In this document: piece after piece, positions 12,101-24,508 of the stretch
Layout: each line of letters begins with the position of its first letter
Position numbering within the stretch: position 1 is the stretch's first letter
Source: Lobosporangium transversale
Taxonomy: Eukaryota; Mortierellomycota; Mortierellomycetes; Mortierellales; Mortierellaceae
DNA: 64,000 bases
NCBI RefSeq assembly: GCF_002105155.1
Contig: NW_019029005.1
Span: 434,001 to 498,000 of the forward strand
Reading direction: 5' to 3'
Notes under the pieces: model-generated
Database searches by the model: none
The model's input: only the letters and a program-made list of their open reading frames with translations
What the model was told of the DNA's origin: nothing
Translations under genes and position numbers: made by a program

Positions 12101-13756
12101 TTCAAATTTTATTGTTCTGGTCACTTAATAACGCTTAATTTTGCTTATGAACCCAAAGTTTGTAAGAGTACAGAGGAAACAAAAGAATTCATAGAAATTC
12201 AACGCTCTTTTTTTTTTTTTGTAAGGAAGAGGCTAAAATGATGTTGGCCTGTCAGCTCAAAGTGATTGCTTGCTACGACAAAGTGATGATGAGCTAAAGA
12301 CGGTGGTTTAGAGGACTTTACACGTAACGACTTCTTTGACCACAGCAAAAATTGATGGTAAATAAAAAAAAAAAAAAAAAAGGGGGGAAAAGAAGAGGAA
12401 ACAGTTCCATGCACGGGAGAAAGAAGAGAGCAAGGAAAGTAAGTCTGAGGAGACAGTGGGAGACAATGGGGCTTCAAGAATTGGGAGGAAGAAAGGTGGG
12501 AGAGTGAGAAAAAAGAAAAGTAACAAACGTGCAGTAGGACACAAAGTCGAGACAAAATCCCCATCAAGAGAAGACTGGTAACAAGCAATTTACCAATGAA
12601 CGAAAAAACCAGTTCCTTGTACAAAATTGCTCTCATTGATTGGCGAATCTCCAGATAGGCAGTAGGCACGAGTATCCACACCATCAAATGGCAAGTGTTG
12701 TGTGTAACGGTCCAGTAAGAAATACAACAAAGAGGTGAAAGTCCTGTGATATTGAGGCATGTGCATGTCAAGGGTATATCTAGTCGAATTGAATCGTGTA
12801 TGCGTAACTGAGGGTCCTTGTTAAAAAAATGAATCGTGTGTGTGTAAAATGGAAAAAGGGAATCGAACGGTTTATAATGAGCCATGCTTAACTATGCAGA
12901 TCAAGGTTTTCTTCCCACGCCACGACATGGTTGTCAATGACGGGGGAACAAAGGTAAAGTGGATAAAAACTAGATGCTGAAAGTCATGGAATAAAGAGAA
13001 ACTGATTGTTTGTACTCGGATTTTTTTTTTTTTTTTTTCATCCTGTTTCTTTCGTATTATTTTAACAGGGTCATTGATCGTCTTTTCAAAGCAATTCTCC
13101 CCTGATGCACATCTAGGAGGGGATTGATTTGAATCTAATGAAGTATCGCGTGCTTGGCAACATCAACCAAAAAGTAATACTGAACGCCCATTCCCATTCA
13201 GACGACCCTTGGGATGTTGGACCTAATAATCATAATTCTATCATCTTTATCACATAAGAAGACGTGTATGTGCTTAACAATTCTACCGTCATTTTTTTTT
13301 TTTTTTTTTTTCCGCATTGTCCCAGCACACACCATCAGAGAGATGAATCCATCAGCATTGGCCAAGAGGAACAAGATAGATCGCGCGGGAGATGATGGTG
13401 TTACATGTTTGGCTCTTTAACTTGCATGTGCATGAGCATGAGCGGAGATGGAGATTAGTCCCTTCTCTCGAGGTATATATTATTTTTAATGTCATTCATT
13501 CTTCTTCATGATCCATGACGTTAGTCTACCCCCGTGGGGTAAAAAGTAAAAAGGGGGTCGAGAGGAAGAAAGGGAAGGTGATACAATGGGCAATGAAAAG
13601 ATGTTTCGGTGGGATTGTATTGTCTGTGTCATTCATCAGGGCTTCGGGAAGTCTGTTTTTGCACGATGTTCCTTCCTTCTTCCTCGTCATTCCTTCATTG
13701 ATTGTGATTCAACTTGTCGTGCTCAAGCTGATATTGTGAATTAATAGAAGAGGATC

Positions 13757-13797
<41 letters not shown>

Positions 13798-14759
13798 AAA
13801 AGGGTCGTTGCTCTTTTTTTTTTTTTTTAGTTTTTGAGAGAAAAAGGGGTAGAGTGAGGATGAATGATGGATCATGCTGATGCCAGGCACAGTTGTCAAA
13901 CGTAACAATGCCAGGGCAGATGCTTCTGGACGATTGCTTTTTTTTTTTTTTTTTTTTTTTGGCGGGAGAAGAGTTGAGAGGTTTTGCCTGTGCTAACGTC
14001 TATGCTTATGAATATGCCGATGCTTAAATGCTTATGCCATTATCCATTGTCCATCATCTGTTTATACAATCGTTGGTGGATTGAGATGCGGTAGCGATAA
14101 GTTGATTGAGATGAGGAGCTGAAAAGAGTCAATGAAGATGCAGAGAGAAAATAAAAAAGGATCGTCATGAACCCACAGGAACATGGATGTGGATAATTGT
14201 GCAATGCAATGCCCTTTTTTGTCTTTTACCTCTTTTACTGCCCCCTCTCTTCCTCTCTCTCTTTCCTTTCCTTTCCTTTCTTTTCTTTCCTCCTTTTCAT
14301 TCACAGATAAAACTTTTTCAACCTAACCTTTATACATTCAACTCTGATCTTGTCATTCACATCACTCTCACTCTCACTCTCACTCTCATTCACTCCACAC
14401 CCATTCAATTCAACCACTTTTTAAAAAGACTTTTTTTTCTTCCTTCTTCTTTTAGCCCGCTTTCAACACCTTCTCTTTTGCTCTTCTTTGGCCAATACAC
14501 CGCGGATCAACGCGACGTCTGTTTCTCCTTTACTTCCTCACTGTTTCTCCTCCTCCTGACACTATTACACTTTCCCGGCACGGTTTAGAAAACCAGACCT
14601 CTTCAACTTTCTTCTCTATTCTGATTGCTCCGCATTTTACAGTTGTCGGTAGCAACGTACTACTACTCATCTACACATTCCCAAAGCAAGCTTTCATTGG
14701 ATAGACAGATCGACCCTTTTCCCATCCTTGCCTAAACTCATACATCCTATTATCCAGTC
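12101..14759. other. Long intergenic region rich in homopolymers
   Basis: About 2.6 kb between divergent genes. It contains T or A runs at about 12362-12380, 13021-13038, 13291-13311, 13764-13795 (32 A) and 13939-13960, and pyrimidine-rich DNA at 14210-14470 with CACTCT repeats at about 14361-14390 that probably form the 5' untranslated region of the membrane protein gene at 14760. A 228-codon minus-strand frame (12199-12885) is open but poor in protein-like composition and I do not call it. Confidence 0.6.
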
Positions 14760-17236
14760 ATGTATCACTCTATGGTGCAGGGTAATGAGGAGATAGAGGA
14801 TCCACGTTGGAATGGTAAGTAACGTTTTTTTTTTTTTTTGCTAATCATTTATTCATCCATCATTTATATGGTTATATGGATAACGTATACTTTGGGTGCA
14901 TGCGCGTGCGCATTGACGAATGTGTAAGCAGCGAATGCTTATTTTTTCTGCACCGTCATACTGCCTCCTTTTCTAGGCCAAAGTCATGTTCCTTTTTTCT
15001 TTTTTTTCTGTTCCTTGTTCCTTTAAACACAAACACAAAACATAAACAAAACCCAAACACAAACTATGACATGCCTTGGGTCACATACCACGGATGCAAG
15101 TGCACTGTTGACATGTGCAGTGCCTTTCGAAGAGAAAAATAAAAGAAAAAGAAAAAAGTGCACGCGGTCATCTTTCAACAGTAAAAAGCAATAGCAACAA
15201 CAAACAGCATCACATAAGCCGATGTTTTTGACTATTTTTTTTGTGCGTTGGGACCAATGGGGTGATGGGCTCTTTTAACTTTTTTTATTTTTTATTTTTT
15301 AAATTCCCCTTTCGCCTCTTTTAAACTCTCTCTTGTACTCTTTTCTCTAACCATGTTGCTCTTTGATATTCCTTTTTGACTCTTTTGGCTCTTTTGGCTC
15401 TTTTGGCTCACTTTCCGTGGTCTCATTGTGCAGAAGTACTGCGGTTTACAATTGGCCAAAGCCGTAACAACCGCTCCTCCACTTCGCTTGCCTCCAGAGC
15501 CGTCACGATCTATGAGGACGACGAAACTTTGCCACTGTTGTCTTAGTGGGTTAATCCCCACGCGTCGTCAAGTCGCGCAATGGACTAAACAGCATATGGA
15601 AACGGCAGGCCGTGCTACTGGTTCTTCCTGTCTCAATTGTAAGTCAGTTTTAGGTTATTTAGCGCTTGTCTTTTTTGTCTGTTCCTGAATTACCTTCATT
15701 GTTTTCCATACACATTCATATTTACACATGATCTCCGATGACTTCAAAAAAATTGCTAAATCCTAAATTCTTATGATGTGTGACAATAGGTCATCATGTG
15801 GTGTTCAGTGCCTTTACGTACCTATCCAGATGAGCCAGAGGATGGAGGAGGAGGCAACACCACATGGCCTTGGGATGGCTTCCCCTGGAACCCACCTCAC
15901 CAGGATCAAAACGCTACATTGCAGCCCTCTTCGCTTATCGCAGCAGCAATAACAGCTACTGCAGGAGGTGTAGCAGCAGGATTCGATGGTGGCGCACTAT
16001 CAGCAAACCTATCAAACCTATCAGCCAATCTCACCAACATGCTTCCAACGACGCCTCCACAACCGGCAGTGTTGATCAACTTTTGGTGGTTTTTATGGTT
16101 TATTATGGGTTCTACAACGCCATTGGACTACTGCTGATTACCAAGATCTTTAACATCTATTCACTCAACTGGTGGCCCAAGGCCCTCGGTGGTCTCACAT
16201 CCTACTTCATTTTCTGGCTCTCAACACAACTCATGGGGATCTTGGTCTATTACTTTACTGGACTAGAAAGCTATCGTCTTACCTGGGTCTTCCTCACTTT
16301 CTGCACCATGACTATGCCACTCCTTATTGCGTTCCTAGTCATCCGTTCTGAAAACCGAAATGTATATCGACATTCGCTCACAATGGCTCAAAAGACATTT
16401 CTCTCAGCTTCGTCGATCGAATCTCGGATTCCAGCTTCTTATATCCGCTTCCTATGGTTTTGTGTCGCCCTCGCTATTGCGCTCAGCACCATTGTCACAG
16501 GAGAGATGTATGCAGATCAGTTTCAGGCACCACGGACGACTCCGCATACGACAATTGAGGACTGGTGTATGTGTATTCGTGGGTGGGGACGATTTATATT
16601 TTGGATGCCATCACGGATTATATCGTGGAGACCCGAGTTCGTTCATATCCTCTATCGTCGATCTTCAAGCTCTATTATTTCATGATCTATTTCATCTTTT
16701 TATCGGAACCTGTTTGTACGTCTACGATCCTATGAGCAATTCTTAGTCATCCAGCTGGCCTCATCCTTCTGGGTCTGTATTTTTTCACCCGATTTGTATG
16801 ACACATACCGTCTACAAGAACTTGGTCTATTTGTTTGGGATCACAAGGACGTATGAGGAGTACAAACGACAGGTCGGACGTGGATTGTTCTTGAGAAACT
16901 TGGCAGAGAATGTGACAATGTTGGCGTTCTTGTTATGGGTAAACATTCTGTATTATGGACCCAATGCCAAAATTTACTCGTATTTCCAATTCAAGGATCA
17001 GAATCGAGGGAATAACCGTGATATCACGGTCTATGCTCATTGGGAATCTGGGCTAGTGAGCTGATATCTAATTTTATTAACCGGACTATCTGCAGAAGGT
17101 GGATGGGACACCATGTCACAAAGGAGGCCCTCAAGATTTCAAAGAATACCCTGAGCTGATTGTTGTCTTCATCTTGGTCATGATTCATATCCTACAGGAC
17201 ATGTTGCTCTCTTTACTGGATCTCAACTTTGCATAG
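14760..17236 (+). CDS. Polytopic membrane protein of unknown family
   Basis: Exon 1 is 14760-14814 (MYHSMVQGNEEIEDPRWN), followed by an unusually long intron of about 620 bases. Exon 2 begins at 15434 and ends at 15638; exon 3 starts at 15790. The first membrane segment spans the exon 2/3 junction (AVLLVLPVSIVIMW). An extracellular Asn/Pro/Gly-rich loop follows, with several NxT/S sites (NTTW, NLSN, NLTN). After a frame change near 16090 come many membrane segments: LLVVFMVYYGFYNAIGLLLI, SYFIFWLSTQLMGILVYYF, WVFLTFCTMTMPLLIAFLVI and FLWFCVALAIALSTIV, then, after further frame changes near 16560 and 16690, GTIYILDAITDYIVETRV, a YYFMIYFIF segment, NVTMLAFLLWVNILYY, and finally PELIVVFILVMIHILQDMLL before the TAG at 17234-17236. 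That makes roughly nine or ten helices. I cannot assign a family; it could be a sensor, channel or transporter. It converges on the LtrA gene. Confidence 0.6.
15380..15412. repeat. Short tandem repeat in the long first intron
   Basis: Three copies of a roughly 10-base unit (CTCTTTTGG plus one base) within the intron at 14815-15433 of the polytopic membrane protein gene, close to the 3' splice site. Confidence 0.8.
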
Positions 17237-17831
17237 ATGACAAACAAGCGTGACTTTTTAACTCGTTCGCTTGCCCTTCTTTCACTCTTTTTTTTTTTTT
17301 TTTTTTTTTATTTTATTTTATTTTTTTTTTCATGTGTATCTTCTAAACCTTGTATGTGTGTATTTTTATTTATTATCTATTATCTCTACCTTTGTATCTG
17401 GTGGGAGCTGGTCTTTCAGAGATTCAACTCTACACTTCTTATTCTCCCAATTTGTAGGTCCTATTTTCCATTATGATCCATGTGGCATTTTATTTTATTT
17501 TTTGGCATGTTGTACTTTTATTTACTATTTCACACAACCTATCCTTCACCCTTTGTCTTCGTTCCCTCAAATCCACTTTAACACGTCATCATCCTTTGCT
17601 CCTTGTAGTAAAAGTAAAAATAATAGTAATAATAATAAAAAAAAAAACTTTTTTTTTTTGTAATTTCATCATACTGCGTAGTCAAAGAAAAAATGTTATT
17701 AGAGTGTCAAGTAAATATCACTGGGGGTTAATACAGAGACGTGAAACGTCAAATACATGATGCAAAGTCTTATTAGTCTAAAAAAAAAAAAAGAAAAGAA
17801 AAGGAGGCGCTAAAATGCGCGGTATATGCAC
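17237..17831. other. Convergent intergenic region, 3' ends of two genes
   Basis: T-rich DNA (T run at about 17289-17309 and an interrupted one to 17330) followed by an A run and T run separated by one C near 17637-17659. It holds the 3' untranslated regions of the membrane protein gene (+) and the LtrA gene (-). I see no protein-like frame. Confidence 0.6.
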
Positions 17832-19279
17832 TTATTTTAGTTGCACATGTGTAGAGGATAGTGATGGTGATTGCTTTCCTTGCTGCTGTGGAGGCAACAG
17901 TGGCTGATCAAACATAGTAGCTAACTTTAAAGCACCGGCACCGGCACCGGCACCGGCACTCGGAGAGCGTGGAGACGAAGAGAGAGAAGAAATGGATCCT
18001 ACTATTCCTGGACGATTCAGAGAAAGAGAGTTGCGCTGGATATGCATCTTACTGCCATGAGGACCATCTGTGGAACTACCATTGCGAGGTACCGAATGGA
18101 TTCCACGCTCTGTAGCCCTAAGTGATACTTGCCGAATGGGTGTAGAGCCATCGCCAGAAGGATGGGCCCAGTGCTCACGTCTCTTGATCTCGGCCAGAGC
18201 CTGGACAAGGTTACCATAGGGACCAGAAGCGCCAAACTGTTGGCATTCACATGCATATTGTAAAGCGCCTGTTGTTGCTGTTGGCTCAAGGAAGAAGTCT
18301 GCTGCTGCAATGAAAGCTGGTGCTGCAGCTGATGTTCTTGCGGTTTTTGTAATTGCTGTTGCTGTTGTTGTTGCTGAGGAAAATAAGATGCTGTAGTAGT
18401 GAGCGGGGAGCCTGTAGGGTTAATCAGACTAGTGACGCTGTTATTCATACCGATACCTTTGCCACCACTCGGTATAGGCCGTTCAAGTTCACGACGGAGC
18501 CAGCTCTCGAATTGGCGCGGGAACGCCCTCCAAGGGGTGAAGGTAAGAAACTACCAAGGTCGATACTGGAGCGTGCACTTCTGGCCCAAGCCTCTAAATC
18601 ATCTCACGAACCCATAGGCACCAAAATAGATCACTGCTAGATCAACGCCCACTTGTACAACACAGAAAAAACGCCATGACCCCCAAGAGGACGAATGGAG
18701 TCATCTTTTCCAGCGGTAAGCCTGTAAACAGAGAATGCAGATAGCGATTAGGAAACGTGAGAGATAGACGATCCGTTGAAATTTGTCATACGTCCGTAGG
18801 TTGATCCATTTGAGTAATGAGTTGCATAAGAAACGAGGCCGCAGACAACAAGGAAGTATCTGGTCAAATCGTAGTCTGTAGCACGCTCGAGGAGAGATCC
18901 CGGACCAGAGGCTCCTGCAGCAGATCGCCGCTCAATTGGGATTTCAAATCCCAATGCAAAAATAGTTTTCTGATAGATCCATGAGTGACAAGGCTACGTT
19001 CGGTATGAATCGAGCAGCAGCAGCATTCGAGGTCAAATGAGAAGAGCCTATGGTCATCTCTGTGATATGGTTCTCTAGTTTATAAAGGCGGATCAAATCC
19101 AATGCGCCTGTTCCACCAACACAATACAAACATGAAATGGCAAATGGAGATATGCCCAGAGTTGAGAGAGTGTCGTTGTCTTGTGAAATACCTAGATTGA
19201 TTTTGTTGAAAATGAACTTGATTAAACAACACGCGGCTTTTTTTTTTTTTTTTTTTTTTTTTTTTTCCCTTTCTATTGT

Positions 19280-19314
<35 letters not shown>

Positions 19315-19978
19315 CTTACATCTTCTGAAAAGTCGTCAAAATAGATCCACCATAATGCATACAGGATCACTGTGGTTAACAAGAATAAAATCCTAGAAGG
19401 ATCCGGAAGAGGATTCAAAATAGTGTGTGGGTGAGTTAGGTAATTTTTTCTAATTCTTCTAATTAGGGGCCTAAGAGGTAAGAGATATAAAATTGTTTCA
19501 CACATTACAAGAACGGGCTTGTTCCCCTTGTCCAAGAGCTCGTGCCAGCGCCCAAGCCTATAATCAATGATATTCTATATTGGTTGGAAGAAGAAAAAAA
19601 AAAAAACATCGTAGCCATAAATCAGCACGCCTGAAAGCTTTTTTTTTTTTTTTTTTTTTTTTTTGTGATTATTGCTGTATTACCTCTCCCAAGACAATGA
19701 TAGTAAACAATGCAAATCGCTCTGGTAGATGGCTTCCAGCAAAGGTGACAGATGTGCGTCGTCCAAACGCCACTAAAACTATAATTTCCACAACAATCGT
19801 AAAATACCACATCACGTAGCGCCAGGCCATACTGTGTACGAGCATTGAGAGTCCCCAGATCAACATTGCCAAAACATTGCTTCCGATCTGTAACCATAGC
19901 GGTGTTAATGATTTCTTGGACCGATTCTTTTCGAGCCCAGTAAAGGACTACGGTAACGAGATGTAGTAATAAACAAGT

Positions 19979-20020
<42 letters not shown>

Positions 20021-20743
20021 CCCATTGTCAGTAATAAAGGAAAAAAAGAAGAAAAAAAAAGGTGTTAATTGAATGACTAGGATGAAAAGACAATTCTTTT
20101 ACCATTGCCGTATTCAATAGCCAAGACGCCCTTTAAAACAATGTAACTTCCAATAAATCCGGTCGAGGTACGGTCCAGATGATCGACCGAAAACGCTCCA
20201 AAGGAAATAAGCGCACAAAATTCAATCAGCATTGTAACTTTTGTAAACAGATCATCCATGTCAAATCGAGCGGCCCAAAACGTTTGACCTGCCCACTGTA
20301 CGTTAAAGAAATAAAGAGTTTGTAACGCATATATATATTATAAAGCAATAGCAGAGCAACATTACTACTCAGGAATATAAGCAAGTATTTGTTCGGATTA
20401 AAAGACATACCGCCCACCACATGATAACGAACCAGCCAATGTAATGACCAAGTGCTCCGCTCCCAGTGATAGGATGGCTGTGTGTAAAATCGGTTAAATT
20501 GGCGACAAAAAGAAGATCATAAAACAACTCTAGAATAAAATAAATTAATAAGTTAACTTAATAAAAGCCTAATATTTAGCTTTTTTTTTTTTTTTTTTTT
20601 TTTGTTTACCTAGCCAACTAGCCTTTGGATCCTCAATAGGCATCAACGATAAATCTGTTGTAGGTCGTCTTTGGAAGGATAAGAGTGGAAGATAAAAGAA
20701 TATGGTCATTCACGAGTCAAATACTCATCAGTTAACGATGATT

Positions 20744-20774
<31 letters not shown>

Positions 20775-20927
20775 CCTTTGATCACTTCCTTACCTATACT
20801 TTTGCTTTTTGCGCCGAGTTTTTCTCTCTCTAATTGATGAAGATATGGACTCTCTTTAATAACAGCGAATGAGTCTCCATTTAAAACTTGATCATCCTGA
20901 CAAATGTCACCCCCGGTGCTAAAAGAG

Positions 20928-20965
<38 letters not shown>

Positions 20966-22516
20966 GGTCAAAATTGTTAAAAGAACTGTTGATGATAAAC
21001 AAAATAGTATAAATTTATATCTTGGGCAATAATAATATAAAGTTACATTCAGGTTCCTTTGTTGAAGCAACAAGTCGGACATCATAATCGCGAGGAATCT
21101 TTTCAAGATAGGTGGCCAGTTCCTCTTTAGTTTGAATCGCCTCCACATCCAGACGCTCTTTTGGCGAAAGTCCAAGTTCTTCTGTCAATGTCGCGAGATT
21201 CTTTTCGTTCAATGGACAAATCGGTTCACTCTTTGCATCTTCCTGAACATGAATTTCTAGTTTGAAATTAATCGATAAATAAAGTTAATTAATTTAAACA
21301 ACCTTTTTTTTTTGTCCTGGACCCTTCCCCCTGGACAGGATTTGGACTTGGATCAATATATCATCATATTATTACCAAGGTGAACGCGTACTTCAGGATC
21401 CTCATCTGAAGAAGCAGACTCCAAGTCGGAAGCACTTCGTTTGATATATATTATTAATAAAAAAAAAAAAAAAAGAAAAAGAAAAAAAAAAAAAGAAAAA
21501 GAAATACACAGATAAGGATGAATAAGCAGAAACTCTCAAGTCTAACTAGTGTCATGCAAACTAGAAGAAAAAAAAAAAAAAAAAAAAAACCTTACGCTGT
21601 GGGGCTCAAGAGCTACAGGAATATCTTTTATGTCAGAATGTGGAATTCCATCAGGAATGCCTGCTGCTAAGGCCTTGGCTGCCGCTTGGACTTCTTCCTG
21701 TCCGTAAGGTGGTGGAATGATCATCTTTGAAGGCTGATCTCGCACCCGAAACTGGGCTATGCTAGGCCGAGAATTAGCATGATCGGCTTGGCTACGGCTG
21801 TGTTATTCCAACGGCTGAATCAGACCCAACTCCTTGTCCATTACTATTTTTTTTTTTTTTTTTTTTTGTAGTTAAAAAAGATGTAAGGATGAAATCTTTA
21901 ACGTCTGAAAAAAATAAAATAAATAAAATAAAATAGAATAAAATAAAGATTGCAATCTTACGTTGTTCTCGAGTAGAATGCTTTCGCTCAAAAGCCTTTC
22001 TGCGCAGGGACTGAAGGCTTCCACTCATGCCTTCAGCAAAAGAATGGCTGGCAAGTGGTCTGTTAACAAGAGCTCATTTGGTACTTTGGTGTTCGATCGA
22101 AGAGGGCGACGTGGGTGCTGAATGGATGTGGTAGTCAGCTGATTAGGCTGAGATGAAGGCGTCTGAGGCTGGGGAGAGGTTGAATAGAGGTAGGGGAATG
22201 CGTCAATTGGTTGGTGGTGGTTAGAAATACAGACCCTAGCATATTGGGCATTAGTGAAGGATAGTGATCCTGGAAGGTCGCTGTTGGTTTGCCCTGATAT
22301 CATTGCTGGCGTTGTTTATTTTCGGTGGTGTTGATGGAGTATCAGAATCATTAGCTGCATTACTCGATGATCGGCGCTATTGTTATGATGATGACTGTCA
22401 GGAGAAGTGGGCGAAGCACTTGTGCCTGCAATACCAATGCTACTCCCACTTCCACTTCTGTTGCTGGAGCTGTAGGATCGGACGCTGGTACCTCTTGAGC
22501 GCTGGTCGTGTGCCAT
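17832..22516 (-). CDS. Low temperature requirement A (LtrA) family membrane protein with Gln-rich tail
   Basis: The ATG at 22516 opens a Ser/Asn-rich cytosolic N-terminus (MAHDQRSRGTSVRSYSS). Exons then give SGSLQSLRRKAFERKHSTRE (about 22028-21965), RPSIAQFRVRDQPSKMIIPP (from about 21760), an acidic segment (about 21430-21370), LNEKNLATLTEELGLSPKER (21260-21060) and IKESPYLHQLEREKLG (20925-20790). The LtrA core follows: LMPIEDPKASWL spliced to ELFYDLLFVANLTDFTHSHP (20525-20412), GQTFWAARFDMDDLFTKVTM (20290-20100), MLIWGLSMLVHSMAWRYVMW and SHLPERFALFTIIVLGE (19870-19685), LLTTVILYALWWIYFDDF (about 19380-19320), and LWAYLHLPFHVCIVLV (about 19170-19110). The C-terminal cytosolic tail is Gln-rich (18380-18260) and Ala-Gly rich (17935-17958) and ends at 17832. 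Many introns carry long T/A runs. Frame changes occur near 22330, 22040, 21790, 19900, 19120, 18650 and 18270. LtrA proteins are polytopic; their biochemical role in fungi is not established. Confidence 0.85.
17932..17959. repeat. CACCGG hexanucleotide microsatellite
   Basis: Four to five copies of a 6-base GCACCG unit. On the minus strand it encodes alternating Ala and Gly in the C-terminal tail of the LtrA protein, so length changes here keep the frame. Confidence 0.85.
19978..20017. repeat. T8-A32 homopolymer junction in an LtrA intron
   Basis: A run of 8 T directly followed by 32 A, inside an intron of the LtrA gene. It is one of six T-then-A junctions in the window. Confidence 0.85.
20929..20965. 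repeat. T23-A14 homopolymer junction in an LtrA intron
   Basis: 23 T directly followed by 14 A, in the intron upstream (plus-strand right side) of the exon at about 20790-20925 of the LtrA gene. Confidence 0.85.
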
Positions 22517-23299
22517 GCGAATGTGAGCAAATATGAAAAAAATAAAAAATAAAAAAAGTTTTGAAATATGAACAGCGGTTTTACGGGTGGCAACAACAAG
22601 AAGTGCGGCAATTAGTGTAGAATTGAATCAGCAATGTCCAACTTGAAATGGAAGAAGAGGAGAGAGAAGGAACAGATGAGAAATGTAGTAAATAAAAAGA
22701 GAGCAAGAAGAAACTTGTTCTGGGCTCAAAGTCAAGGCCAAGGTTAAGGTCAAGGTTAAAGGCAGATCAAATCAGGTTTTTTTTTTTTTTCTTCTTCAAT
22801 TGAGTTCAACAATTCTTATCGAGAAAAAATGAACAGACAAATGTAGATATTTATATATATATAATATTATACTGTATTTGGATGATTTAGATGTATTAAT
22901 TTACACCCATGTTTTTTGTTTGGAGCAACATAGCACAACACATGGAGGTTGAATACAATCGAGAAACTTTTGTCCCTGCCAATGTCAGGTTGTATGAAAA
23001 TAGCTCAATCGATTCAAGATCGATTCTCTTTTCTTCCCAAGGAAAAAAGTCGATCGGGGCTTATTTTTTTAGTTGTTTATTTTGTTTGGAAGAATGTAAA
23101 CAAAGAAAGGCGTTCTGCAAGATGCAAGATGCATGATTATGATTTTTTTTTTTTTTTTTTTTTTTGCCAATAATTATTAATTATGATATGGTATACACAT
23201 ATTCGTAGATTGGGAGAGAAGGATAGAAAATGGGTAAAAGGTTATGATTCGATGATAGCATGTGGGTTGCCAGGTGCGCGTTCCTCCCAATAGTTGCTC
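22517..23299. other. Intergenic region between LtrA and kelch A
   Basis: About 780 bases upstream of the LtrA start and downstream of kelch gene A, both on the minus strand. It contains repeated AAGGTCAAGG-like units at about 22725-22760, T runs at 22777-22789 and about 23142-23165, and no protein-like frame. The LtrA promoter should lie here. Confidence 0.55.
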
Positions 23300-24464
23300 T
23301 CATGCTTGGGAGTATTCGCTTGGGCTGCTGCGCACCGTTGTTCCTGAAGAACCCGATGGTGGAGGGGGAGCAAATGCCACAGGGGTCATGGCATGACTTC
23401 CGAATACAGGCTATTGCCTCCTACTATCCTGTAGGGTATATCCACCACTGACAGGTACTGCTTTGATGGATTCTGGAGAAACATGCATACCCGACATTGG
23501 AGAAACGGCGGAGACAATGATCGGATTGGATACGCCCGCAGCAGAGTAAATAATAGAGGTTGATAACCTTGATAGCTATAAGGCACATCCTGTAATGGTG
23601 TTGTGGTAGTTGTTGTTGTTGCTGTTGCAACTGAAGTTGTTGTTGTTGCTGTTGCAATTGAAGTAATCTTCGCTGCAAGTCAAGTTGCTCCTGTTGATTC
23701 TGAATCTGTGTCCGCATTTTTTGTAATTCGTCATCATCTTTGCCTTCTGGTTGCAAGGGCCGCTTGCATGATGGGTTTTCCTCAGGATCTCAGTAGTTTT
23801 GACAGGAGTGGCACGATGTTGCTTTTTGCGAAAAACGAAGAAAAGAATAATTCCGCAGATGACAGCGACCGCAGCGACGACCCCTCCTGCGATAGCTCCT
23901 GCATTACTGGATGATGACTCATTCTCCGGTCCTTTGAGTCCATTGGTTCCTGTAGGCGCTGGAGCCGACGAAGTTGTTTCTTTTCTCTTTCTGCAACATA
24001 AGCTTCCGGGGGAGTATACGTTGTACCCCAGCTGTTAGTGCCGATGTTGGTAAATGGAGACGTCAACAGGGCCTGCGGCATCATCGGACGTCTGTCCTCC
24101 CCAAATCAGGAACTGATCACCTGCAATAGTACACGCTGTATAGGCCCTTGGAGGTCCAGAAGCGCCTTTGAGTCCATTTCCTCTGATTGTATCCAGAATA
24201 TACAAATCGCCTGTGAATGGCCCAGCGACAGGTCTTCCACCACATACGATAACCAATGTGCCATCGTCATCTATAAACATGATTCAAGACAGACTTTAGA
24301 CACGAAAAACGTGAAACGGCACGGCACAAAAGAAATAAGGTTGCACATATTATTCTACTGTTTAAGCTTACTGGACGCCATGCAATGATCTGCTCGCCAG
24401 GGTGGAGCAACTCCTGTTGTATGCTACAAATTAGTAAGGGGGTAAGCAGGGATGATGTTAGCAT

Positions 24465-24508
<44 letters not shown>

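Noticed and set aside
12199-12885. A 228-codon minus-strand open frame
   Set aside because: Rich in Phe/Leu/Ser/Cys from pyrimidine tracts and a T run, no recognisable domain, and located in a long homopolymer-rich intergenic region.
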